NCBI GenBank assembly: GCA_032718475.1
Contig: JAUCBJ010008501.1
Location: 62,001-126,000 of the forward strand
Length of the DNA stretch: 64,000 nt
Direction of reading: 5' to 3'
From: Nemertoderma westbladi
Lineage: Eukaryota > Xenacoelomorpha > Nemertodermatida > Nemertodermatidae
Shown: positions 12,101 through 24,182 of the stretch, piece after piece
How the letters are laid out: each line of letters starts with the position of its first letter
Position numbering within the stretch: position 1 is the first letter of the stretch
The notes under the pieces: generated by a model
Databases searched by the model: none
What the model saw: only the letters and a program-made list of their open reading frames with translations
What the model was told of the DNA's origin: nothing
Translations under genes and position numbers: made by a program

Positions 12101-15100
12101 CTATTGTGTGTAGAGAGATGTTTGCTAGTAGATTTCTCTAATAGTTGTTTCTTTGCGACATTCGGAGTTAAACCAAGGTTTACTGTGTTCCAACTCTTAT
12201 CTACTATTGTGTGTAGATAGATGTTTGCTAGTAGATTTCTCTAATAGTTGTTTCTTTGCGACATTCGGAGTTGAACCAAGGTTTACTATGTTCCAGCTCT
12301 TGTCTACTATTGTGTGTAGATAGATGTTTGCTAGTAGATTTCTCTAATAGTTGTTTCTTTGCGACATTCGGAGTTGAACCAAGGTTTACTGTGTTCCAGC
12401 TCTTGTCTACTATTGTGTGTTGTAGAGAGATGTTTGCTAGTAGATTTCTCTAATAGTTGTTTATTTGCGACATTCGGAGTTGAACAAAGGTTTACTGTGT
12501 TCCAGCTCTTGTCTACTATTGTGTGTAGAGAGATGTTTGCTAGTAGATTTCTCTAATAGTTGTTTCTTTGCGACATTCGGAGTTGAACCAAGGTTTACTG
12601 TGTTCCAGCTCTTGTCTACTATTGTGTGTTGTAGAGAGATGTTTGCAAGTAGATTTCTCTAATAGTTGTTTCTTTGCGACATTCGGAGTTGAACCAAGGT
12701 TTACTGTGTTCCAGCTCTTGCCTACTATTGTGTGTTGTAAAGAGATGTTTGCTAGTAGATTTCTTTAATAGTTGTTTCTTTGCGACATTCGGAGTTGAAC
12801 CAAGGTTTACTGTGTTCCAGCTCTTGCCTACTATTGTGTGTAGAGAGATGTTTGCTAGTAGATTTCTTTAATAGTTGTTTATTTGCGACATTCGGAGTTG
12901 AACAAAGGTTTACTGTGTTCCAGCTCTTGTCTACTATTGTGTGTAGAGAGATGTTTGCTAGTAGATTTCTCTAATAGTTGTTTCTTTGCGACATTCGGAG
13001 TTGAACAAAGGTTTACTGTGTTCCAGCTCTTGTCTACTATTGTGTGTAGAGAGATGTTTGCTAGTAGATTTCTCTAATAGTTGTTTATTTGCGACATTCG
13101 GAGTTGAACAAAGGTTTACTGTGTTCCAGCTCTTGTCTACTATTGTGTGTAGAGAGATGTTTGCTAGTAGATTTCTCTAATAGTTGTTTCTTTGCGACAT
13201 TCGGAGTTGAACCAAGGTTTACTGTGTTCCAGCTCTTGTCTACTATTGTGTGTTGTAGAGAGATGTTTGCAAGTAGATTTCTCTAATAGTTGTTTCTTTG
13301 CGACATTGGGAGTTGAACCAAGGTTTACTGTGTTCCAGCTCTTGCCTACTATTGTGTGTTGTAGAGAGATGTTTGCTAGTAGATTTCTCTAATAGTTGTT
13401 TCTTTGCGACATTCGGAGTTGAACCTTCTCTAATAGTTGTTTCTTTGCGACATTCGGAGTTGAACAAAGGTTTACTGTGTTCCAGCTCTTGTCTACAATT
13501 GTGTGTAGAGAGATGTTTGCAAGTAGATTTCTCTAATAGTTGTTTCTTTGCGACATTCGGAGTTGAACCAAGGTTTACTGTGTTCCAGCTCTTGTCTACT
13601 ATTGTGTGTAGAGAGATGTTTGCAAGTAGATTTCTCTAATAGTTGTTTCTTTGCGACATTCGGAGTTGAACAAAGGTTTACTGTGTTCCAGCTCTTGTCT
13701 ACTATTGTGTGTAGAGAGATGTTTGCAAGTAGATTTCTCTAATAGTTGTTTCTTTGCGACATTCGGAGTTGAACCAAGGTTTACTGTGTTCCAGCTCTTG
13801 TCTACTATTGTTTGTTGTAGTGAGATGTTTGCAAGTAGATTTCTTTAATAGTTGTTTCTTTGCGACTTTCGGAGTTGAACCAAGGTTTACTGTGTTCCAG
13901 CTCTTGTCTACTATTGTGTGTTGTAGAAAGATGTTTGGTAGTAGATTTCTCTAATAGTTGTTTATTTGCGACATTCGGAGTTGAACCAAGGTTTACTGTG
14001 TTCCAGCTCTTGTCTACTATTGTGTGTTGTAGAGAGATGTTTGCTAGTAGATTTCTCTAATAGTTGTTTATTTGCGACATTCGGAGTTGAACCAAGGTTT
14101 ACTGTGTTCCAGCTCTTGTCTACTATTGTGTGTTGTAGAGAGATGTTTGCAAGTAGATTTCTCTAATAGTTGTTTATTTGCGACATTCGGAGTTGAACCA
14201 AGGTTTACTGTGTTCCAGCTCTTGTCTACTATTGTGTGTTGTAGAGAGATGTTTGCTAGTAGATTTCTTTAATAGTTGTTTCTTTGCGACATTCGGAGTT
14301 GAACCAAGGTTTACTGTGTTCCAGCTCTTGTCTACTATTGTGTGTTGTAGAGAGATGTTTGCTAGTAGATTTCTCTAATAGTTGTTTCTTTGCGATATTC
14401 GGAGTTGAACAAAGGTTTACTGTGTTCCAGCTCTTGTCTACTATTGTGTGTAGAGAGATGTTTGCTAGTAGATTTCTCTAATAGTTGTTTCTTTGCGACA
14501 TTCGGAGTTGAACCAAGGTTTACTGTGTTCCAGCTCTTGTCTACTATTGTGTGTTGTAGAGAGATGTTTGCTAGTAGATTTCTCTAATAGTTGTTTATTT
14601 GCGACATTCGGAGTTGAACAAAGGTTTACTGTGTTCCAGCTCTTGTCTACTATTGTGTGTAGAGAGATGTTTGCTAGTAGATTTCTCTAATAGTTGTTTC
14701 TTTGCGACATTCGGAGTTGAACCAAGGTTTACTGTGTTCCAGCTCTTGTCTACTATTGTGTGTTGTAGAGAGATGTTTGCTAGTAGATTTCTCTAATAGT
14801 TGTTTCTTTGCGACATTCGGAGTTGAACCAAGGTTTACTGTGTTCCAGCTCTTGTCTACTATTGTGTGTAGAGAGATGTTTGCTAGTAGATTTCTCTAAT
14901 AGTTGTTTCTTTGCGACATTCGGAGTTGAACCAAGGTTTACTGTGTTCCAGCTCTTGTCTACTATTGTGTGTTGTAGAGAGATGTTTGCAAGTAGATTTC
15001 TCTAATAGTTGTTTCTTTGCGACATTCGGAGTTGAACCAAGGTTTACTGTGTTCCAGCTCTTGTCTACTATTGTGTGTTGTAGAGAGATGTTTGCTAGTA

Positions 15101-18100
15101 GATTTCTCTAATAGTTGTTTCTTTGCGACATTCGGAGTTGAACCAAGGTTTACTGTGTTCCAGCTCTTGTCTACTATTGTGTGTTGTAGAGAGATGTTTG
15201 CTAGTAGATTTCTCTAATAGTTGTTTCTTTGCGACATTCGGAGTTGAACCAAGGTTTACTGTGTTCCAGCTCTTGTCTACTATTGTGTGTTGTAGAGAGA
15301 TGTTTGCTAGTAGATTTCTCTAATAGTTGTTTCTTTGCGACATTCGGAGTTGAACCAAGGTTTACTGTGTTCCAGCTCTTGTCTACTATTTGTGTTGTAG
15401 AGAGATGTTTGCTAGTAGATTTCTCTAATAGTTGTTTCTTTGCGACATTCGGAGTTGAACCAAGGTTTACTGTGTTCCAGCTCTTGCCTACTATTGTGTG
15501 TTGTAAAGAGATGTTTGCTAGTAGATTTCTTTAATAGTTGTTTCTTTGCGACATTCGGAGTTGAACCAAGGTTTACTGTGTTCCAGCTCTTGTCTACTAT
15601 TTTGTGTTGTAGAGAGATGTTTGCTAGTAGATTTCTCTAATAGTTGTTTATTTGCGACATTCGGAGTTGAACCAAGGTTTACTGTGTTCCAGCTCTTGTC
15701 TACTATTGTGTGTTGTAGAGAGATGTTTGCTAGTAGATTTCTCTAATAGTTGTTTATTTGCGACATTCGGAGTTGAACCAAGGTTTACTGTGTTCCAGCT
15801 CTTGTCTACTATTGTGTGTTGTAGAGAGATGTTTGCTAGTAGATTTCTTTAATAGTTGTTTCTTTGCGACATTCGGAGTTGAACCAAGGTTTACTGTGTT
15901 CCAGCTCTTGCCTACTATTGTGTGTAGAGAGATGTTTGCTAGTAGATTTATTTAATAGTTGTTTATTTGCGACATTCGGAGTTGAACAAAGGTTTACTAT
16001 GTTCCAGCTCTTGTCTACTATTGTGTGTAGAGAGATGTTTGCTAGTAGATTTCTCTAATAGTTGTTTCTTTGCGACATTCGGAGTTGAACCTTCTCTAAT
16101 AGTTGTTTCTTTGCGACATTGGGAGTTGAACCAAGGTTTACTGTGTTCCAGCTCTTGTCTACTATTGTGTGTTGTAGAGAGATGTTTGCAAGTAGATTTC
16201 TTTAATAGTTGTTTCTTTTCGACATTCGGAGTTGAACCAAGGTTTACTGTGTTCCAGCTCTTGCCTACTATTGTGTGTTGTAGAGAGATGTTTGCTAGTA
16301 GATTTCTCTAATAGTTGTTTCTTTGCGACATTCGGAGTTGAACCTTCTCTAATAGTTGTTTCTTTGCGACATTCGGAGTTGAACAAAGGTTTACTGTGTT
16401 CCAGCTCTTGTCTACAATTGTGTGTAGAGAGATGTTTGCAAGTAGATTTCTCTAATAGTTGTTTCTTTGCGACATTCGGAGTTGAACCAAGGTTTACTGT
16501 GTTCCAGCTCTTGTCTACTATTGTGTGTAGAGAGATGTTTGCAAGTAGATTTCTCTAATAGTTGTTTCTTTGCGACATTCGGAGTTGAACAAAGGTTTAC
16601 TGTGTTCCAGCTCTTGTCTACTATTGTGTGTAGAGAGATGTTTGCAAGTAGATTTCTCTAATAGTTGTTTCTTTGCGACATTCGGAGTTGAACCAAGGTT
16701 TACTGTGTTCCAGCTCTTGTCTACTATTGTGTGTTGTAGAGAGATGTTTGCTAGTAGATTTCTCTAATAGTTGTTTCTTTGCGACATTCGGAGTTGAACC
16801 AAGGTTTACTGTGTTCCAGCTCTTGTCTACTATTGTGTGTTGTAGAGAGATGTTTGCTAGTAGATTTCTCTAATAGTTGTTTATTTGCGACATTCGGAGT
16901 TGAACCAAGGTTTACTGTGTTCCAGCTCTTGTCTACTATTGTGTGTTGTAGAGAGATGTTTGCTAGTAGATTTCTCTAATAGTTGTTTATTTGCGACATT
17001 CGGAGTTGAACCAAGGTTTACTGTGTTCCAGCTCTTGTCTACTATTGTGTGTTGTAGAGAGATGTTTGCTAGTAGATTTCTCTAATAGTTGTTTCTTTGC
17101 GACATTCGGAGTTGAACCAAGGTTTACTGTGTTCCAGCTCTTGTCTACTATTGTGTGTTGTAGAGAGATGTTTGCTAGTAGATTTCTCTAATAGTTGTTT
17201 CTTTGCGACATTCGGAGTTGAACCAAGGTTTACTGTGTTCCAGCTCTTGTCTACTATTGTGTGTTGTAGAGAGATGTTTGCTAGTAGATTTCTCTAATAG
17301 TTGTTTCTTTGCGACATTCGGAGTTGAACCAAGGTTTACTGTGTTCCAGCTCTTGTCTACTATTGTGTGTTGTAGAGAGATGTTTGCTAGTAGATTTCTC
17401 TAATAGTTGTTTATTTGCGACATTCGGAGTTGAACAAAGGTTTACTGTGTTCCAGCTCTTGTCTACTATTGTGTGTAGAGAGATGTTTGCTAGTAGATTT
17501 CTCTAATAGTTGTTTCTTTGCGACATTCGGAGTTGAACCAAGGTTTACTGTGTTCCAGCTCTTGTCTACTATTGTGTGTTGTAGAGAGATGTTTGCAAGT
17601 AGATTTCTCTAATAGTTGTTTCTTTGCGACATTCGGAGTTGAACCAAGGTTTACTGTGTTCCAGCTCTTGCCTACTATTGTGTGTTGTAAAGAGATGTTT
17701 GCTAGTAGATTTCTTTAATAGTTGTTTCTTTGCGACATTCGGAGTTGAACCAAGGTTTACTGTGTTCCAGCTCTTGTCTACTATTTTGTGTTGTAGAGAG
17801 ATGTTTGCTAGTAGATTTCTCTAATAGTTGTTTATTTGCGACATTCGGAGTTGAACCAAGGTTTACTGTGTTCCAGCTCTTGTCTACTTTTGTGTGTTGT
17901 AGAGAGATGTTTGCTAGTAGATTTCTCTAATAGTTGTTTATTTGCGACATTCGGAGTTGAACAAAGGTTTACTGTGTTCCAGCTCTTGTCTACTATTGTG
18001 TGTAGAGAGATGTTTGCTAGTAGATTTCTCTAATAGTTGTTTCTTTGCGACATTCGGAGTTGAACCAAGGTTTACTGTGTTCCAGCTCTTGTCTACTATT

Positions 18101-21100
18101 GTTGTGTTGTAGAGAGATGTTTGCAAGTAGATTTCTCTAATAGTTGTTTCTTTGCGACATTCGGAGTTGAACCAAGGTTTACTGTGTTCCAGCTCTTGCC
18201 TACTATTGTGTGTTGTAAAGAGATGTTTGCTAGTAGATTTCTTTAATAGTTGTTTCTTTGCGACATTCGGAGTTGAACCAAGGTTTACTGTGTTCCAGCT
18301 CTTGTCTACTATTTTGTGTTGTAGAGAGATGTTTGCTAGTAGATTTCTCTAATAGTTGTTTATTTGCGACATTCGGAGTTGAACCAAGGTTTACTGTGTT
18401 CCAGCTCTTGTCTACTATTGTGTGTTGTAGAGAGATGTTTGCTAGTAGATTTCTCTAATAGTTGTTTATTTGCGACATTCGGAGTTGAACAAAGGTTTAC
18501 TGTGTTCCAGCTCTTGTCTACTATTGTGTGTAGAGAGATGTTTGCTAGTAGATTTCTCTAATAGTTGTTTCTTTGCGACATTCGGAGTTGAACCTTCTCT
18601 AATAGTTGTTTCTTTGCGACATTGGGAGTTGAACCAAGGTTTACTGTGTTCCAGCTCTTGTCTACTATTGTGTGTTGTAGAGAGATGTTTGCAAGTAGAT
18701 TTCTTTAATAGTTGTTTCTTTGCGACATTCGGAGTTGAACCAAGGTTTACTGTGTTCCAGCTCTTGCCTACTATTGTGTGTTGTAGAGAGATGTTTGCTA
18801 GTAGATTTCTCTAATAGTTGTTTCTTTGCGACATTCGGAGTTGAACCTTCTATAATAGTTGTTTCTTTGCGACATTCGGAGTTGAACAAAGGTTTACTGT
18901 GTTCCAGCTCTTGTCTACAATTGTGTGTAGAGAGATGTTTGCAAGTAGATTTCTCTAATAGTTGTTTCTTTGCGACATTCGGAGTTGAACCAAGGTTTAC
19001 TGTGTTCCAGCTCTTGTCTACTATTGTGTGTAGAGAGATGTTTGCAAGTAGATTTCTCTAATAGTTGTTTCTTTGCGACATTCGGAGTTGAACAAAGGTT
19101 TACTGTGTTCCAGCTCTTGTCTACTATTGTGTGTAGAGAGATGTTTGCAAGTAGATTTCTCTAATAGTTGTTTCTTTGCGACATTCGGAGTTGAACCAAG
19201 GTTTACTGTGTTCCAGCTCTTGTCTACTATTGTTTGTTGTAGTGAGATGTTTGCAAGTAGATTTCTTTAATAGTTGTTTCTTTGCGACTTTCGGAGTTGA
19301 ACCAAGGTTTACTGTGTTCCAGCTCTTGTCTACTATTGTGTGTTGTAGAAAGATGTTTGGTAGTAGATTTCTCTAATAGTTGTTTATTTGCGACATTCGG
19401 AGTTGAACCAAGGTTTACTGTGTTCCAGCTCTTGTCTACTATTGTGTGTTGTAGAGAGATGTTTGCTAGTAGATTTCTCTAATAGTTGTTTATTTGCGAA
19501 TTCGGAGTTGAACCAAGGTTTACTGTGTTCCAGCTCTTGTCTACTATTGTGTGTTGTAGAGAGATGTTTGCAAGTAGATTTCTCTAATAGTTGTTTATTT
19601 GCGACATTCGGAGTTGAACCAAGGTTTACTGTGTTCCAGCTCTTGTCTACTATTGTGTGTTGTAGAGAGATGTTTGCTAGTAGATTTCTTTAATAGTTGT
19701 TTCTTTGCGACATTCGGAGTTGAACCAAGGTTTACTGTGTTCCAGCTCTTGTCTACTATTGTGTGTTGTAGAGAGATGTTTGCTAGTAGATTTCTCTAAT
19801 AGTTGTTTCTTTGCGACATTCGGAGTTGAACAAAGGTTTACTGTGTTCCAGCTCTTGTCTACTATTGTGTGTAGAGAGATGTTTGCTAGTAGATTTCTCT
19901 AATAGTTGTTTATTTGCGACATTCGGAGTTGAACAAAGGTTTACTGTGTTCCAGCTCTTGTCTACTATTGTGTGTAGAGAGATGTTTGCTAGTAGATTTC
20001 TTTAATAGTTGTTTCTTTGCGACATTCGGAGTTGAACCAAGGTTTACTGTGTTCCAGCTCTTGTCTACTATTGTGTGTTGTAGAGAGATGTTTGCTAGTA
20101 GATTTCTCTAATAGTTGTTTCTTTGCGATATTCGGAGTTGAACAAAGGTTTACTGTGTTCCAGCTCTTGTCTACTATTGTGTGTAGAAATATGTTTGCTA
20201 GTAGATTTCTCTAATAGTTGTTTATTTGCGACATTCGGAGTTGAACCAAGGTTTACTGTGTTCCAGCTCTTGTCTACTATTGTGTGTTGTAGAGAGATGT
20301 TTGCAAGTAGATTTCTCTAATAGTTGTTTATTTGCGACATTCGGAGTTGAACCAAGGTTTACTGTGTTCCAGCTCTTGTCTACTATTGTGTGTTGTAGAG
20401 AGATGTTTGCAAGTAGATTTCTCTAATAGTTGTTTATTTGCGACATTCGGAGTTGAACCAAGGTTTACTGTGTTCCAGCTCTTGTCTACTATTGTGTGTT
20501 GTAGAGAGATGTTTGCTAGTAGATTTCTCTAATAGTTGTTTCTTTGCGACATTCGGAGTTGAACAAAGGTTTACTGTGTTCCAGCTCTTGTCTACTATTG
20601 TGTGTAGAGAGATGTTTGCTAGTAGATTTCTCTAATAGTTGTTTATTTGCGACATTCGGAGTTGAACAAAGGTTTACTGTGTTCCAGCTCTTGTCTACTA
20701 TTGTGTGTAGAGAGATGTTTGCTAGTAGATTTCTCTAATAGTTGTTTCTTTGCGACATTCGGAGTTGAACCAAGGTTTACTGTGTTCCAACTCTAATCTA
20801 CTATTGTGTGTAGATAGATGTTTGCTAGTAGATTTCTTTAATAGTTGTTTCTTTGCGACATTCGGAGTTGAACCAAGGTTTACTATGTTCCAGCTCTTGT
20901 CTACTATTGTGTGTAGAGAGATGTTTGCTAGTAGATTTCTCTAATAGTTTGTTTCTTTGCGACATTCGGAGTTGAACCAAGGTTTACTGTGTTCCAGCTC
21001 TTGTCTACTATTGTGTGTTGTAGAGAGATGTTTGCTAGTAGATTTCTCTAATAGTTGTTTCTTTGCGACATTCGGAGTTGAACCAAGGTTTACTGTGTTC

Positions 21101-21273
21101 CAGCTCTTGTCTACTATTGTGTGTTGTAGAGAGATGTTTGCTAGTAGATTTCTCTAATAGTTGTTTATTTGCGACATTCGGAGTTGAACAAAGGTTTACT
21201 GTGTTCCAGCTCTTGTCTACTATTGTGTGTAGAGAGATGTTTGCTAGTAGATTTCTCTAATTGTTGTTTCTCT
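6188..21273 (+). repeat. 106/103-bp satellite array, second block
   Basis: Continuation of the same satellite, roughly 143 copies, still in one orientation. Long-range structure is visible through rare variants. The unit with GGAGTTAAACC plus CAACTCTTATC occurs at about 8986 and 12168 (3182 bp apart). A truncated unit, in which GAGTTGAACC joins directly to TTCTCTAATAG, occurs near 10137, 13422, 16089, 16342, 18592 and 18846. The TTGTAGTGAGATG variant occurs at about 10525, 13810 and 19231. The CGAATTCGG deletion near 19498 matches one near 1793 in the first block. The right edge decays into TTCTCTCTCTTTCTAGTAG, where the non-LTR element starts. Confidence 0.97.
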
Positions 21274-21542
21274 CTCTTTCTAGTAGTTGAACAAAGTCTA
21301 CAAATAGCCTACAAACCTATTAATTAATTATCCTCTACTCCTTCATATACTTCTGAGTACTGCCGTACTGCCTAGAGCATAGCTGCCTAGTTCTGCTACT
21401 GCACTGCAGTACCGATTGATAATCTTCCTTCACGGCGTCTCGACGCCGTCTTTAATTAATCATTTAATCATAATCATTTTTTTTTTGGTATTTTCACTCA
21501 AAATGTCACCAAGCAAACTAGCGACTTTCATACAGCTACAGG
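21274..21542 (+). promoter_or_regulatory. 5' UTR of the non-LTR element, with hairpin and short uORF
   Basis: Non-coding leader between the satellite and ORF1. It contains a perfect GC-rich hairpin: ACGGCGTC at 21432-21439, a 2-nt TC spacer, and GACGCCGT at 21442-21449. A T-rich run follows near 21478. A short upstream frame starts at ATG 21503 and ends at TAA 21566, overlapping the ORF1 start at 21543 in another frame. No TATA box is evident, as expected for LINEs with internal promoters. Confidence 0.5.
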
Positions 21543-23984
21543 ATGATGAGAACCCCGGTCAAGTCTAAAAGCCGGCTGCCGGTGCGAATGCCGATGACGG
21601 GTTCTTCCACCTTTTCGTACGGTCCCTCTGGGGCAATGTCGACGCGGACGACGGAGTCCTCAAGTTCCACCTCTACTCCTTCCGGGGCGACGCCGACGAC
21701 GGGTTTCTCCACATTCTCGTCCGCTCCTTCTGGGGCGACGTCGAAAAGGACGACGGACTCCTCGAGTTCCTCCTCTACTCCTTCCGGGGCGACGCTGACG
21801 ACGGGTTCCTCCACCTTCTCATCCACTCCTTCCGGGGCGACGGCAATGAGGATGACGGTCTCCTCGAGTTCCCCCTCTACTCCATCCGGGGCAACGCCGA
21901 TGACGGTTTCAACCACCTTCTCATCCGGGGCTACATCGCTGAGGACGACGGACTCCTCGAGTTCCTCCTCTACTTCTTCCGGGGCGACGCCGACGACGGT
22001 TTCAACCACCTTCTCATCCGGTCCATCCGGGGCGACGTCGATGAGGACGACGCACTCCTCGAGTTCCTCCTCTACTCCTTCCGGGGCGATGCCGACGACA
22101 GGTTCATCCACCTTCTCATCTGTTCCATCCAGGGCGACGTCGACGAGGGCGACGTCGACGAGGGCTACGTCGACGAGGGCTACGCCGACGAGGGCAACAG
22201 ATTCCTCAAGTTTCTCCTCTACTCCTTCCAGGGCATTGCCAACGATGGGTTCCTCCACCTTCTCGTCCGCTCCTTCATCCGGGGCGACGGCAATGAGAAC
22301 GACTGACTACTCGAGTTCCTTCTCTACTCCTTCAGGGGTGACGCCGACAACGGGTTCAACCACCTTCATGTCCGGTCCATCCGGGGTGACATTGACGAGG
22401 ACGATGGACTCCTCGAGTTCCTCCTCTACTTCATCCGGGGCGACGCCGACGACAGGTTCATCCACCTTCTCATCCGGTCCATCCGGGGCGACGTTGACGA
22501 GGACGACTGACTCCTCGAGTTCCTCCTCTACTCCTTCCGGGACGACGCTGATGATGGGTTCCTCCACCTTCTCGTCCGGTCCTTCCAGGGTGACATCATT
22601 GAGGATGACAGACTCCTCCTCGGTGACCAATGTGGGGACAATGCTGGGTTCACCGGTGTATTTCCCGGGCCCACCAGATGATTTGGGGATCTCCCCCGGG
22701 ACACTCCTTGCTCATCTCCAGGTTACCCCGGCTCAGCGAGGTCCGGGCATCCACACAACCAATGACCTGAGTCGGTTGACCACGCAGCCTGGTCCATTGG
22801 GACCTGTTTCAATGCCATCTGAAACTTATAGTTGTAATTTATTGAATTCTGTAACTGTACCTGCCGTCGTGTCTGTGTCATACTGTAGGCCCCCCTGCAC
22901 TAATTTACCTACAACTACCTTAACCTTATGCTTCCAGCCCGCTTCCTTACCCAATAACCCCACTGTCACTGTCAGCTGTAGCCCAACTACAGTACACATC
23001 ACAACCATGGCAACTGGACAAATTATGGCCCCGTATGCGATTCCCACACCTAACAGCCCTTCACCTTCCGACACATTCGCACTCACTAGGACACTCGATT
23101 CATCTACCATGCTGGACGCCACCTTTTACTCATCCCACACTGACACTCCAGTAACTTCTGATCTGACCACTCACAAGGACTTTACTCCCAATCACCGGAC
23201 CGTCACTGATGGTAACTCTGCATTTTCACCCAAACATCCAAACGTGAACAACAAGCAACTCACTCCGGACAAAGTCATCTCTGGACCCATAACGAGGAGC
23301 AAAGGTCCCCCACCTATTCCACCACCACTCACAAAGTTTACATCGGCAGTTAAGAGGCCTCCGAAGGTGAAGCCTACTACTAGGGTGCCAAAAAGAAAAA
23401 TTAAGTCTCCTGCACAGTGCTATAAGAAACGAGCAGAGCTCCAACCAGCGTCAAAATTACATACTACACCCAAGAATCAACCTCACCAATCTGTGCCCTT
23501 ACCAGTATCCAAGTCAGTCCATACAGTCGGGACTGACTCTCTAGCTTCCCAACCAACAAGTTATCCGGTACTGGCAGCAGTTTTTCAGCCACCAGTAATG
23601 CAGCATCAATCTTCACATCAACAATCACTCGAATTCCAACCAACACCACTCAAGGCTAACCCCCCATCATTCGCTGACACCGTCTGCAATCAAACTCAGA
23701 TATACAGTTCTAATTCTGATGATGTGTCAAATGCGATGTCGCCTATCCAAACTTCCATTCAATCACCATTAGTTGAAGATCTAGGGGATGATGGGGTTTG
23801 GGTTATGAGAAACACTACTACTGCTGTCAGTGCTACTGAGATTCGACCCACCACTGTCACATGCAACCATTACTCCATACCTACCCCTGAGTCCTTTCCT
23901 GGCAGTTCATCCATCCATTCTAGTGCTCATAAGTGTTATGTCCCACTCTCAGGCTCGGATGACTCTGTGCTAATTGAAGACTAG
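21543..23984 (+). CDS. ORF1 of the non-LTR element, Ser/Thr-rich minisatellite protein
   Basis: An 813-codon frame from ATG 21543 to TAG 23982-23984. Residues about 10-365 are roughly ten copies of a 34-residue (102-bp) repeat built from PSGATPTTGSSTFSSG and TRTTDSSSSSST blocks. An inner 4-residue RATS repeat run lies near 22128-22196. The rest is Pro/Ser/Thr-rich and probably disordered, with a basic stretch (KRPPKVKPTTRVPKRKIK, near 23350) that could bind nucleic acid. The position matches ORF1 of other LINEs, but I recognise no RRM or zinc knuckle here. The stop is a single TAG, and the same frame stays open from 23985 into the protease ORF, so the two may once have been, or may still be, one product. 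The repeat is also open on the minus strand. Confidence 0.6.
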   Translation: MMRTPVKSKSRLPVRMPMTGSSTFSYGPSGAMSTRTTESSSSTSTPSGATPTTGFSTFSSAPSGATSKRTTDSSSSSSTPSGATLTTGSSTFSSTPSGATAMRMTVSSSSPSTPSGATPMTVSTTFSSGATSLRTTDSSSSSSTSSGATPTTVSTTFSSGPSGATSMRTTHSSSSSSTPSGAMPTTGSSTFSSVPSRATSTRATSTRATSTRATPTRATDSSSFSSTPSRALPTMGSSTFSSAPSSGATAMRTTDYSSSFSTPSGVTPTTGSTTFMSGPSGVTLTRTMDSSSSSSTSSGATPTTGSSTFSSGPSGATLTRTTDSSSSSSTPSGTTLMMGSSTFSSGPSRVTSLRMTDSSSVTNVGTMLGSPVYFPGPPDDLGISPGTLLAHLQVTPAQRGPGIHTTNDLSRLTTQPGPLGPVSMPSETYSCNLLNSVTVPAVVSVSYCRPPCTNLPTTTLTLCFQPASLPNNPTVTVSCSPTTVHITTMATGQIMAPYAIPTPNSPSPSDTFALTRTLDSSTMLDATFYSSHTDTPVTSDLTTHKDFTPNHRTVTDGNSAFSPKHPNVNNKQLTPDKVISGPITRSKGPPPIPPPLTKFTSAVKRPPKVKPTTRVPKRKIKSPAQCYKKRAELQPASKLHTTPKNQPHQSVPLPVSKSVHTVGTDSLASQPTSYPVLAAVFQPPVMQHQSSHQQSLEFQPTPLKANPPSFADTVCNQTQIYSSNSDDVSNAMSPIQTSIQSPLVEDLGDDGVWVMRNTTTAVSATEIRPTTVTCNHYSIPTPESFPGSSSIHSSAHKCYVPLSGSDDSVLIED

Positions 23985-24182
23985 TGTGATGACGGTGCCA
24001 GGAAGGTTCGACCCAACCAATCTGGTGACTGTTTCAGTAAGAATACTCCTAATCCTAAGCAGCTGGCAACATCTGTTATTCCATGCAAACATGAATTATC
24101 TGCTAGGGCGGACCCTTTTGTCTGTGATGGCTTCTTTCCAGACATTAACTGCACTAGAAGCAACGATGAGATTGTTGAAGCT

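Noticed and set aside
1-21273. Roughly 190 overlapping 60-66-codon frames, some joined to 100-114 codons
   Set aside because: They are the satellite unit read in successive frames, mostly from TTG starts. The unit is not a multiple of three, so no continuous protein exists and copies shift frame freely.
21536-22630. Minus-strand acidic repeat protein
   Set aside because: It is the antisense of the ORF1 minisatellite; the element's other genes are all on the plus strand. Kept only as a finding about dual-strand readability.
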